Source: Porpolomopsis calyptriformis (Eukaryota > Basidiomycota > Agaricomycetes > Agaricales > Hygrophoraceae). From it: a stretch of 64,000 nt of DNA. A program made the translations under genes and the position numbers. Location: the NCBI GenBank assembly GCA_951640195.1, contig OX621171.1, forward strand, positions 1,054,001 to 1,118,000. Reading direction: 5' to 3'. Positions 31,450-42,328 of this stretch are shown here, one piece after another. Under the pieces are notes generated by a model. The model searched no databases. It was given only the letters and a program-made list of their open reading frames with translations, and was not told the DNA's origin. Positions within the stretch are counted from its first letter, which is position 1; every line of letters starts with the position of its first letter.

Positions 31450-32993
31450 ATGGCCGCGATGACTCAGGTCAAAGCGCGACCGAAGGTAGTCTGTTGGACA
31501 ACTGCGCATCCGAAACTTGGTACTTCCTGTCTCTAGTACTGTTCCAATCTGCTCCAACCGAGCTTTTGGACATGATCCCTGTAAGCCAGGCGCATGTGTT
31601 TCTCGGAAACTCCTGAAGACTCTTAGGGGCTCCCCGTGTCCCTGCGGGCGTGGCGCGATCGCAAGCCGTTCCTGGATCCTGAGTGGTACAAGCCCTGGGA
31701 CCTTCTGCGGCCGTTCTTCATTGAACATGGTTATGACCTCTTTCGTCCGAGGTCAGGAGGATTACTCAGTATCTCCAACGGCACTCCTGCCCCTGCCATG
31801 GACTCCTTTGGGCTCTATAGCAATCGGGAGGATGGGTTTCGTAGTGAAATGGGACGCGTCAGTATGGAATATCTGGCTTCTATGACATGCTCTCACCCCC
31901 CATCCAGTACCCTCTAGCTTTTGCGGCTCGAGATAGGTTTGAAGATTCTCCCTTCACCCATCTTTTCCTAGCTCATGTCTCCTAGGAAAAACCGAGATGT
32001 AGTCATTAAAGTGGTCGCTAAAGGCGACGAGGGAATCAAGGAACTTGAAATCTTGCGTCTTCTTAATTCAGAGCCTCTCAAGTCCGACCCTGCGAATTTG
32101 ACTGTTCCGATTCTGGATTTTCTGAGTTTTCGGGACTGGCAGTTTGCGGTAATGCCGTTCTATGACGGGTGTGAAGTCTCTCCTTTCTTGAGGGCATCAG
32201 AGTGTCTGGATTTTGCAGAGCAAGTGCTGGCAGTGAGTGCCATGCGAACCAAGCAAGACTGATTATCAACGGCTTCTTTTTCTTATTACAGACACTGGCA
32301 TTTTTGCATCGCAATCACATCGCCCACTTGGTTGGTTGCGGATTACCTTCCTTTCCTCTGTTTCTCATCTCTATTCAGGACATCACACACGAAAATATCT
32401 TGATGAATCATCACGGGAAGATTCCGGGGGATCCGTTTGAGGATGTCTGGCCCCCTCCTGAATTTCGCGCATCCTTTCCCGTCACATACTATCTGGTGGA
32501 CTTCGGACATTCTATATACTTTACCACCAACACCCTAGATCATATGATTGAACCGCCTCGAATCGGACGAGAACAACGGGCCCCTGAATTCTATAGATTG
32601 GCGCGGTGCGATCCTTTCGCAGCAGATGTTTATGCTGCGGCGCGGCTCTTTTATGGCTGGTCTGTGGTAAGGTTATCACTTCTGGAAATCCATTTTCGAC
32701 TGAGGCACAATGGCTAGGATATTGTTCCCGATGTTCCTGGTTTCCTGGATCTTCTGCGAGAAATGTCATCATTCAACCCCTCAAGTCGGCCATCTGCTGC
32801 CATGGCACTTGTCCGACTGAAAGCGTTGCGGGCTCAAACTCCTCCTGAATTGTTGATAAGGGTTCGATCGATTGAATTTTCTGGATACCATTTAGTTCCT
32901 AGGAGCTTTTTGCGCTCGTTGTTTGAGATTGTCAGTACTTGGGATATATGGTTCGCCTGTTCCTTTACATGGGCAAGTTTCCAGAAGTGGTGA
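31450..32993 (+). CDS. Protein kinase-like protein, fungal family
   Basis: Starting at ATG 31450 (MAAMTQVKARPK) with several introns, the product contains a divergent kinase fold. DVVIKVVAKGDEGIKELEIL (about 31993-32055) has the ATP-binding Lys and a helix-C Glu. AVMPFYDG (about 32150) fits the hinge. HLDITHENIL (split by an intron, 32325/32383) is the catalytic loop with its Asp and Asn, the usual HRDLKPEN being altered. VDFGH (about 32500) is the metal-binding DFG. APEFYRLARCDPFAADVYAA ARLFYGW (about 32581-32660) is the APE and helix-F region. PSSRPSAAMALVRLK (about 32780) is the end of the C-lobe. Key residues are present, so catalysis is possible. Substrate and pathway are unknown. Many basidiomycetes carry expanded families of such kinases. 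The stop is at 32991-32993. Confidence 0.7.
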
Positions 32994-32999
32994 GACTTA

Positions 33000-33248
33000 C
33001 CTCGAGTCCTCTTTACCAAGTTCTCACACTCCTCAGGCTCCATACTTAAGGAAAAGATTTTGAAAGGTCTCACTTTGGGAAATTGGTTTCAGTATGGTAC
33101 TGGATTGTAAGGCCTTGTTAACTACAGTAAGGCTATGAAGATTATATCTTCATTTTTTGTGTGCAGTTAGTGATGTACAAGTCAGCCTGACCCTGGGTCA
33201 CTAGTTAAGTTAGGATAGTCATACAAACTTGACTGACTAGCTAATCCC
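33000..33248. other. 3' flank of kinase gene
   Basis: AT-rich, no ORF or repeat recognised up to the transposon inverted repeat at 33249. Confidence 0.35.
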
Positions 33249-33296
33249 AGTCAAAAATGACAAGAGCTGGAGTGAGCTTGAGCGAGTGAAATAGAG
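33249..33296 (+). repeat. Left terminal inverted repeat of Tnp2 element
   Basis: 48 bp matching the reverse complement of 39029-39076, with one mismatch seen (gcgagtg versus gcaagtg). Confidence 0.88.
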
Positions 33297-33864
33297 CCAC
33301 CCATTTTGGCTCGATTATGGGGCACTATGTAGATTTTTATCCCATCAGAATGAGCTTTCTGTCGAGTGAGATATAGTGAAATAGAGGGCCTCGTTGTCAC
33401 CTGATTTTTCTCTATTGGACTATAGCTTTGATTATACTAGTACATATGATGAGAACCAGGGAAATTGAGCGAAAACGATACCCAGTATTGCTGCACCTGT
33501 GGCTGCTTGGATCCCATCCTGTTCCCCATCCACCTCCCATCCTGATCCCCATTTCCACCCTGCTACCTTCCCTTGCCTCGCATCTCTCATTCCTCCTATC
33601 CTGCTTTGTTCTCAGAGTAAAAACTGTTATAAAAGACTTGCCAGAAATGAATGAGATAGAAAGCATACTGTTCTGTAGGTCAACTAAATGAAGTGTCGAC
33701 AATGAAAGAAGTTAGACTTGTCTGAGAATTGCGAAATAGACACACTCACCAAGCCAATGAGAATCACTTGGCTGCGCTTGCCATTGCAAGCTTCTGTGGT
33801 AGCACCCAAGAGTAAGTTATTGTTTTGAAAGACAAAATAAAGATGCATGATCTGGTCTGCTTGA

Positions 33865-35710
33865 TCACTGTATTTCTGTAAATGAAGCCAAGGCAGTCAG
33901 TGGATTTGCAAGATTGAAAATGAATTTGCTTATCTGCTTTTCAACAGTACTTAGCCCATCATAAAAGTCCCTGAATTGGACTGTCATTCCATTTGGATTT
34001 GACTTAAGCCAGTTGCATGCACATAGGTTCCAAGGAGTGTTGGCAGGACCTGGGCATAGCTTTGCAGGGCCTCCCTTCTTTGCCACATTTTTAGCTATCC
34101 CTCCCTCTGTACCAGAGGCTCTCTCAGTCAACAGCAGCAGGCTTGGAATAGTTAAAATAATAGCAGATGGTTGAAGCAGTGGTACTGTTGTGCTGGTTGC
34201 GGCACTAGTGGGAGCGGTTACATCAGATGGTGTAGGTAGGGTATCATCAATAGTAGAGACTGGTGTGGGTATGGGAAGGAGTATTGTATTGGCGCTGATA
34301 GCGTCCTTGGGCTTAAAGGAAGGTCTGGACCTATCAAATATAGTCAGTAGAAAGAACAATTGCAGGAGAGGAGAAATACAAAGGGTTTGCAATCTTCGGG
34401 ATCAGCGCCATCCTTTCCACCATCAGCTGGTTATCAATCATAGTTAGTTCCATCAGAGCGCTACAGTCCAGTCCATTAGCCACTGTAGGCTTGAGATCAA
34501 GACTGTTGATGGGTGGGGACATGGCAATTTTCGGCCTCTTTGGTGATTGACATTCAGTAGTGCAAAGTAGATGTTTGGCCTGAGATGTAGTATTAGATTG
34601 ATCTTCCTTCTTGATTTTTGGCTCCTTGCAGTTGCTGATCCAAGAAGGATAGTTCTCCATAGCGATGAGTTCAGCTTTCCAGTCTCCTTCGCAGAGTTGA
34701 AGCTCCGGAAGTTTCTTCTTCATCTCTGATCTATATTGATTACCTGCTATTAATCCAACCTTAGACCATGAACCTGGTGCCTGGCCAGATCGTAAGAGCT
34801 CCATCCAGATTTCTCATGCAAATTTTCGGATGCTTGTAGCTCAATTGCGGGATATTGGGACACCATGCTCATCTTCAATATAAGACATCACAGCCATCTT
34901 GCTACCTTCGGTATCCAGATCGGCCTCCCTTCCAAGCATTGTCACAGAGTTCTTTACCAAGGTTTGTTCTTTCCACTTGCGCCGGGTCCAAAATTTGACT
35001 TTGGGAAACTGGGAGTGGGCTATTAGAGGAAGATCTGGGTCAGGTTTTGAGAGTATAGCGGTATCTGTGGTCGCAGTTAGTATAGACGAATTTTGTGTAT
35101 AACTGGCAAGTGAAACTGAATTTGCAAGTGTCATATATGCAGCTCTAATAGAAGATATTAGATCTGGTTAGTAAGAGGTAAAAGCTCACTTTAATGTGTC
35201 AAGTTGTGTCAATAAATTGAAATTTTCATACTTAAGATGCTGAATTTGGTGTTGCAGTATATGTGTGTCATAGCTGTGATTTGGTTTAGGGATTAAACTT
35301 GGTTGGGTATGATATCCATGACTTCGATAGCTTGAACCGCTTCCAATGGAACCAGGCTGAGAAAGAAGTGAATTAAGAGATGATATACTCTATCCAAAAA
35401 ATTAGTATAAATCAATGCTACAAAAGTATAATCCACTTACACTGTGAGGAGTGGATGCATATGCTGATGAAAACTCTGAGATTGGGCTATTTTTGGGTGA
35501 GGAGACTGATGATGGGGAATCAGGGGGAATGATATCAGAATTGTTCATTGATGGGATACATCGATGCTTGGAAAACTGGAAAGGATCTCTGCTGATGTCA
35601 AGAGGGTTGTGGAAGTGCTGTATGGATACAGTCATGGAAGTATGGAGACAAGGGTGTGCATCAGAATTGAACAGGGTTCTCAAACTCCGTATGATACATG
35701 GACCAAGCAA
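33865..35710 (-). CDS. Tnp2-partner-like hypothetical protein (copy 2)
   Basis: Exons from about 35710 downward. A Ser/Pro-rich N-terminus (SPSSVSSPKNSPISEFSSAY) is followed by a predicted coiled-coil (HILQHQIQHLKYENFNLLTQ L, about 35250-35200). The conserved part then reads FPKVKFWTRRKWKEQTLVKN (about 35010), MSYIEDEHGVPISRN (34880), QAPGSWSKVGLIAGNQYRSE (about 34780), LQLCEGDWKAELIAMENYPSWISN (about 34705-34640). The order and spacing match 17211-18172. The C-terminal part includes LNPYDPxx-like and NVAKKGGPAKLCPGPANT segments near 34080 that look less conserved. There is no named domain. The position in the same inverted-repeat pair and on the same strand as the transposase supports an accessory role in transposition, for example binding the element ends. 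Confidence 0.65.
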
Positions 35711-35730
35711 ATATTATTTATACAATTAAT

Positions 35731-38700
35731 CTAATCAGTATCTTCCTCCTCCTCCTCTTCCTCGTAATTACCCATGCAAGCAATCTCCACCCCAGGTTGC
35801 TCCCCAACATACACCTGATCAGTAACTACCTTATGTGGAACCATTGCAACAATAGATCAGATGGTACGTATATCAGCAACTTTGAGTGCATTGTCACCCT
35901 GATATTTACACAGCCAAAGGGTGTTGCTTGATGCCTCCAGAACCTCTGTGATAGGCTCAGAGTAAAGCGAAATGAGAGCGACTGTCTTTGTGTAACAATC
36001 GATCGAGAGCTGCATAAAAAATTGTACTTCTCCAAACAATAATTTTCCATTGACGTAAAGCTAATATAATAAATGTGAGAAATGCTAGGATGCTATATCT
36101 ATCAGATAAATACCATACCTTTACCATTCGAGCACTACATAGTTTTTCTTTCTGATTTTCCTTCCAAGCAGTCCGTGTGATATGGCTATTTGGGAGTTGT
36201 AGTCGTGCCCACCTGGTTACAGATGGACACCCATTACCTAAAACATAGCCATCATTGTTGTGAAGGTATTGGTGATTAGCAGTAGCTTCATGGGGTGGGG
36301 ACTCCATTCCTTTGCTCGGAGCAGCACATATCCACCACCAAGATCAATAGCACCTCATCTTTAGATTATCTGTGGAGGCTTGAGGTCAGGGATCATGGCC
36401 TTTAGGGCATTGACTTGAGCACATCGGACCCCTCATTGTGACAAGTTCGCATATGGATTTGATAGCTGATGAATTTCTTGACCAAGATCCCTGATAGCAT
36501 GCTCCATTGTCCACTGGGAAGAGCAGATAGGTGGACCCACATGAACAACCTCATGCGTTAGACTATGCACACATGGGCATACAAAGTGAAGCTGTTCGGT
36601 CCAATGCTGGTAGTACAAGAGCTCAAATTCCTGTTTGAATTCAAGAAGAGCTTGGTGAGCTTTCTGTAAGTCTTCTCAACTAATCTGGTATTGGTTTAGA
36701 ACTTGCATCACAAAGACTAGTTTACAGAAATTGCACCAATAAGGATCAGGTAGTAGGCCATAGAAAAGGCCTGGCCCAAGAACAAAGAGGTACATGAGGA
36801 ACTCCCAGGCCTTGTAGCCACTCGAGAGCTTCTCAGCAGGGTTCCGAGGTGGTTGGCCAAAGAAAGAAGGTAGATGGCAAGTAGCTTTTGCAACTGCTTC
36901 GCCATGTTTTATCCAGGTATCACCCTGGAGAACTGCCCAGCTCCAGGAGTCTCGTGAGTCATTCTTGTCACAATCAAGTGTGCCACGCCAGAGACCGAGA
37001 AGTAGATTGGGAATATTGATTGAGCCAAGGTGCATAATATCAGATCCAAACATCCCAGGTACACCAAGTGTTCGAGATGAATCAAAGCCTAAAAAGATAC
37101 TTGGTTTGGTGATCCCAGTCTCAAGACGATGCCTTTTATACTTGGCTTCATCAGGAGAGGCTACAAGATGGTATAGGTTTTGTTGATACATCTGAGTTGA
37201 ACATGAAGGTAGATTCCACATATCAATGTCATCATGGTCGCAGCCATGGACATAATAGTTGTCCAGTTTAAGCAGTACAGGGAAGTAGTGGGCAGCACCT
37301 GGTTTATAACAACCTATTAGCCTACAGTAAAGATGATACCCATTCTTCCCATGGTGACCAACAAACCCAGTGAGATAAATCATCGCCATGACATTAGCTG
37401 TTGCTAGCACTAAGAATGGGTTGGAAGAAAAAAGCTCATTGTGAGCAGAATCCCAGATGGGAAGGCCATCTTTTTGGATTGCAGCTAAGTGGTGTAGACC
37501 TGGGAAGAGGAATGAATCAGGGTGTTTCGGTTTATGGGGACCTGGAATAAAGCAGCCAGGTAAGACCTGTATCTTCTTGTATTGAGTATCTGGCAAGTGA
37601 TTGAAGATAACCTAGATAGAGATCCAACAGTCAGATGCTTTACTTTCATAAAGCTGTGCACCATCAATGGAAAACATGAGAAGCATATCACCAGGTTTGA
37701 TTTTGGACTTTGCAACAGCATCTAGGTATGTAGTCCCACAGAAGAAGTCATTATATTTGTGAAGGAAACCATTGTCGCTATTGAGTTTGTCAATGATATT
37801 TTGTGTTCACTCTTCATGGTAACGCATCGCAATGGCACTTTGAGGATCCCTCCAGAGTGCCTGCAATTGTGGGCCGATAGGTATCGTATGAAATTCCTGA
37901 CATGGAATTTTGAGCTTGCCGCTGCTAGCAGCTAGCTTGAGTTGGTCGTATCGTAGCTCACCACACTTGGGACAGGTCTCCAGTTCAGCAAATGGTCCAG
38001 TATAGGCAACACATGAGTTGATACACATATTGTGGACAATAGATTCAATACCACTGAGCTGAGCTGCCAAGCGTTTAACATGATAGTAAGAAAGAACTAT
38101 GCCTTCTGGGTGATGATGGAGATATGCCATGCAAATAAGGTCGCACGTCAATTCTGAAGCATTTCTAACAGCTAGAAACAGTTCAAGAGAAAATCACTCA
38201 TTGGGACTAATGGTTGGAATTTAGCATGGAGGGTTGTAGAGGTTGTTTAGAGCATCAGGGGAAAGGCCAGTGAAATCATCATCAAGCAATGCATTTCTTA
38301 GAGCTGTTATAAAGGCCATCGAGATTTTGATGTCCTCCAGTTTTGCAAGTTTTGCAAGCGCTTCCAAGTCAAGGTCTTTGGAACTACCAGCTGGCTCACA
38401 CTGAGCTGATGATGTTGGTGCTGAGTTGAGCCTTCTGTCTTCATCGTAGCCATCAGCAGGCATATCATTTGTGTCTAGAGGTGGAGGTGGTACCCAATCA
38501 TCCTATGGAGAAGTAATCAATATCTTGTGTATATGTGAGTAGATTTGTGGATATTTCTTGTTCATATGTGAGTGGATTCCTGGATATCTTTCTCGTGATC
38601 ATGGAGATCAGTATCAGAGTCTTGATATCCAGTCAAACTTGTGTGGGTGGAACTAGGGGTAGATATCGCGCTAGATAGAGTACCTGAATAGGAACCAGGC

Positions 38701-38837
38701 CTTGATCCAAGATATTGCTGGAATTCTACAGAGAATTGGTTGAGACGAGCACAGTGTTCAGCATGTTGCTGGTAGGTTGAGCGGGATACTTCCCGGTTGC
38801 CATCACAGTATTTCAGGCAGTTGCAAAAGTACTTCAT
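35731..38837 (-). CDS. Tnp2 transposase
   Basis: This is a cut-and-paste transposase of the Tnp2 family. From ATG 38837: Cys-rich MKYFCNCLKYCDGNREVSRS TYQQHAEHC, a linker, then ETCPKCGELRYDQLK (about 37980), FHTIPIGPQLQALWRDPQSA (about 37890), FSIDGAQLYESKASDCWI (about 37680-37625), QVLPGCFIPGPHKPKHPDSF (about 37560), GLVGHHGKNGYHLYCRLIGCY (about 37350), GVPGMFGSDIMHLGSINIPN (about 37060), YYQHWTEQLHFVCP (about 36620), and GNGCPSVTRWARLQLPNSH (about 36230). It ends with an acidic tail EEEEEEEDTD before TAG at 35731-35733. Introns or small defects near 37590, 37800, 36660 and 36340 break the translation. It aligns with the partial copy at 1-1892 for the N-terminal half. Confidence 0.85.
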
Positions 38838-39028
38838 CCATAGAGAGGCAATATGTTATTGCATAAGCAACCTAGCAAAGAACTAGATACAATGTATGCA
38901 TGTATCAGTGCAAGCAATGTTGCATTAAGCATCATCATACCAAGATATTGAGACAAATTGGAAAGTTGTAGAACAATAGCATCACATGATATTGTTGAGC
39001 TCATACAGCCTAGATTTCACAAGGTGCA

Positions 39029-39076
39029 CTCTATTTCACTTGCTCAAGCTCACTCCAGCTCTTGTCATTTTTGACT
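39029..39076 (-). repeat. Right terminal inverted repeat of Tnp2 element
   Basis: Mate of the repeat at 33249-33296. It lies about 190 bp beyond the transposase start codon, as expected for the 5' end of such an element. Confidence 0.88.
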
Positions 39077-41137
39077 AGGAGCTAATAGTCAGCATTGGAA
39101 GAAAGCTATGCATGACCAAAACACAGTATCAGGAAAAACCCAGGTTGCTTATTGAATGTTGTTATTAGAAATTACTAGTTCTTATTGAGGTTAGGTTTAT
39201 AATTAGAGGTTATAATAACTTATAAGAACTAAGTACTGTTATACTGAATAATGCTTGTAAGGCTAATTGCTCTTCAATTTGAACTCTGTGAGCATCACAG
39301 ATGTGATTTGGAATACATCTGATTTGTTCCCAATACTAGAGATCAACTATGAGGGTAACTGGGTGTGTTGAAGGATTTGTTGCATATGTCCATTTTTTCT
39401 GTCCTCCATAAAGGGCCCTTGGTGTGAAATTGTTCAGGGCCACAACATCCTGGAGTCTTCCAATAATCCTTTCCTTTTTGTCTTACAGAATGCAACAGAA
39501 CCTTGTACATTCCAAGGAGTGACCTGTTCAAATGAAGCCATTACAGTGCTAAGCTATAAACACATTTATTGTGCTACACTACAAATAACAGTTTGTAAGA
39601 TACAAAGGCAGATAGGGAATGGGGGAGATTGTGCATCAAAAATGGAAAAGATGAAAAAAAAAGAAAAAGAGAAAGAATTTAATGATATAGGTAGTTAGGT
39701 AGAAGGCAGTTAATGAAACCCAGTGAAGAATGGATCAATATAGAGTGACATGGGTTGATTTACACCAATAGAATCAGAGTTTGTCAGAGGAAATAGGTTT
39801 TTTGCAGAGTAATTGAAAATATTTGTATTAAGGTTGACTTACTGTAACTACAATTGATTGCAACAATTCTTAGTAGATTTAAATCAATTGGATCTGTAGG
39901 CTTTAGGATTGCAACAATTGATTCATACTGATTAGCTTCTATTTACATTGTTACAGTGCTGCCATTTAACTACACCTGCACCTACACCTGCACCTATGCC
40001 CTATTCCCATCCTTGCTGCTACTCACCTCATGTTGTTGTTTGCACTTTGCTCCCATGTGTGTGTGCCCCACTGCTGCCCTTACTCTCAAACACCTGCAGT
40101 ATTGTACACTTGCTGATTGTTGTTTGATAGTCTCATCCAATGCATGCTTCAAGAGATCTTGATAGCCTAGCAGTTACTGCTAATAATACTGTTGCTTTCT
40201 GTGAAAATGATGAGGTGATGTTGATCCAAAATGCAAGTACATACTGCTGCCTTTTCCATTGTGAGGTATTTCTGTTGTTGAGCAAACACATTAGAATTGT
40301 CTCAGGCAAAAGTATGAATCACTACCTTCTTCTTGGATATAGCTAATCCATCCTAGTAGCCTTTGAATTTGCTGTTTGTTGCCTGTGGCTTTTGACCAAA
40401 TATTCCTATACACTAAATGTGCTACACAAAACAAGTGTAGCAGGAGAAAACAAGACATGCAATAGAGGACATACTGGGCTGTGTAGCCATCCTTTACTTC
40501 AAGTAGACAATCCACTGCAGTGAGCTTGGCTTTGGTAGAACTTGGTTTCTTCTTTCTTGATGTTAACATAGCTGATGAGCTTGTAGATAGTGTGTAAGTA
40601 GCATTGCCCCCAGCAGTTGTACCAAACTCTGTGTTGGTATTGTTGGTGGAAGAAGCTAGCATACATCAGTAAAACCATGTGTTGTTTGTGTTTGGCTTAT
40701 AGATGTAAGCGAAAATCCATAGATGTCATAGCTAGCCATAGCTGGCTATAGTGATGGCCTTGTCATACAGTGCATCAAAGCACTTCATAGACTTCTGCCC
40801 TCCATATAGTAAGCTGCCAAATTACATGGGCATGTAAAGTAGTACTACTATTTAATAGGTCAACAGGTTAACTTCAGTTCACAAATTGCTAAACAGCTAT
40901 TCATTGTTTAAGGAATAATATAACGCTTTACTAAAATATTTGTTCAAATAAAACTCTGCGCTATATTCCAGACTGCTTTCCTTCATCAATCGTGGGTCAG
41001 CAGTATGAAAAAAACAAGGAATAAGATTAGCTTGCGCCCTCAAATAAGTCAGAGGAATTACATCACCCATGTGTGTACCATCAGTGCGATTGCTTCATTT
41101 CAGGACATACATCTGTATGGTGCGCTCAGGGCAATAG
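39077..41137. other. AT-rich region without a clear gene
   Basis: About 2 kb of AT-rich DNA. It contains a short minisatellite-like run (ctacacctgcac units, about 39971-39995), an A-rich run near 39650-39675, and an inverted-looking ttgcaacaatt motif at about 39858 and 39911. A minus-strand frame at 40291-40662 (TLSTSSSAMLTSRKKKPSST, TAVDCLLEVKDGYTAQYVLY) has a plausible composition but no recognised domain or partner. It is noted, not called as a gene. Confidence 0.4.
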
Positions 41138-41535
41138 TGTCACAGATGTAAATTTTCATCTTTCTCTTATCTTATCTCCATGTAAACCTTTGTCTTATCT
41201 TGGGAATCCCCATTACCTTTCCTTGGGATTCCCCATAACCTTTCTTTGGGATTCCCCACTACTTTAACTATATGTGGACTTACTTCATTTCTGTCTTTAT
41301 TTCACCCCCTTATGATTCATCATCAATCACGATGACTCACTCTTATCTCTAACACATGTTATGTCGCACTGACTCACACAGATAAGTAGTCAGTATATAA
41401 AGGGTATCTCTTGTATGTATCAGACCTTAAGTCTGATTTCTTGTTAGCTACCTAATAATAAGGACTTGGAACCATACCTTTATCCCTTGGGACAGAACAC
41501 CCCAAGTAAAATGCATTCTGAACAACCAGTTTATA
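41138..41535 (+). repeat. 5' LTR of Gypsy copy 2
   Basis: 398-bp LTR starting TGTCACAGATG and ending TTTATAACA, with the TATA-like AGTATATAAAGG at about 41391. It contains three near-copies of tgggattcccc (about 41200-41260), a small internal tandem repeat shared in part with copy 1. Confidence 0.9.
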
Positions 41536-42080
41536 ACAAGAATCAGACTTCCTTCTGGTTCTCTCCCACTTGCTTATCCAAACCCTACTCTCCCATTGTG
41601 ATCATCGACATCACTCTTCTCACTCTCACCTGTTTCCATCCTGGCTTCTACCAACAACTCAGATGCTGAACAATACAATGACCCTCTTTTGAGATTGACC
41701 TTCTCTGCTGCCATCCAAGATCAGGAACCTTCCTTTTCCTCTGATCTTGAAGAAACACCAGCTGCTCCTGCTCCCACTCCCTTAGGACCATGAACTCGAT
41801 CAAGAACAAGAGGACTTTTCTCTTTGTCTTCAACTTCAGCAACAAGACCTATTCATCAATGAGCTGCCACCCCACCAGGACGATATAGTTCCCTTTACTC
41901 CCAACTTTCTTCTGTGACACCAACAGCTCCACTACCCTTGACATCTACCAACATGTCAGGAACATCCACTAATGCTCCCACCAACCCCCCTACTATTGAT
42001 ATCATAACCTTAATAGCCACTGTTTGCCAACTTAAGCAGACCATTGCTTAACAAACCCAGCTGATCACTCAGCCTCAACC
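41536..42080 (+). pseudogene. 5' leader and start of gag, Gypsy copy 2
   Basis: After the primer-binding region, leader DNA resembles copy 1. The gag reading starts about 41953 (MSGTSTNAPTNPPTIDI) and reaches QLITQPQP before the Plavaka insertion. One TAA (CTTAACAAACC, about 42048) replaces an expected Gln codon, as in other C-to-T decayed copies. Confidence 0.65.
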
Positions 42081-42328
42081 ATCAGCAAAAGTCCAAAAAC
42101 TAGACCTTGCAAGGTCCATCTGGTAAGGTCTGGCCAACCAGGTCCAGCAGGGTAATGAGTTGTAAGGCCCTCATCTTCCAGGTATTCACCCGGAAAGGTT
42201 CTTAGATGCTGGCAAAGTCTATTAGCAACTTGTAATGAGTTTAACTTGTAGATTTCAAGATGTATGACCATTGTAACAAGATGAAATGACAAGTTATTGT
42301 AGGGTATTGTACAACAGAATCTACTAAG

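Larger units (their letters stand above)
33249..39076 (-). mobile_element. Tnp2-type DNA transposon carrying two genes
   Basis: Two 48-bp inverted repeats (33249-33296 and 39029-39076), with one mismatch seen, enclose about 5.8 kb. The enclosed genes, both on the minus strand, are the Tnp2 transposase (35731-38837) and an unnamed partner (33865-35710). The repeats begin agtcaaaaatgacaagagct. Weaker similarity (CTGACTA) extends some 15-20 bp further out on both sides, so the exact ends and target duplication are not fixed. Two genes within one inverted-repeat pair parallels the TNPD/TNPA arrangement of CACTA elements. Confidence 0.8.
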
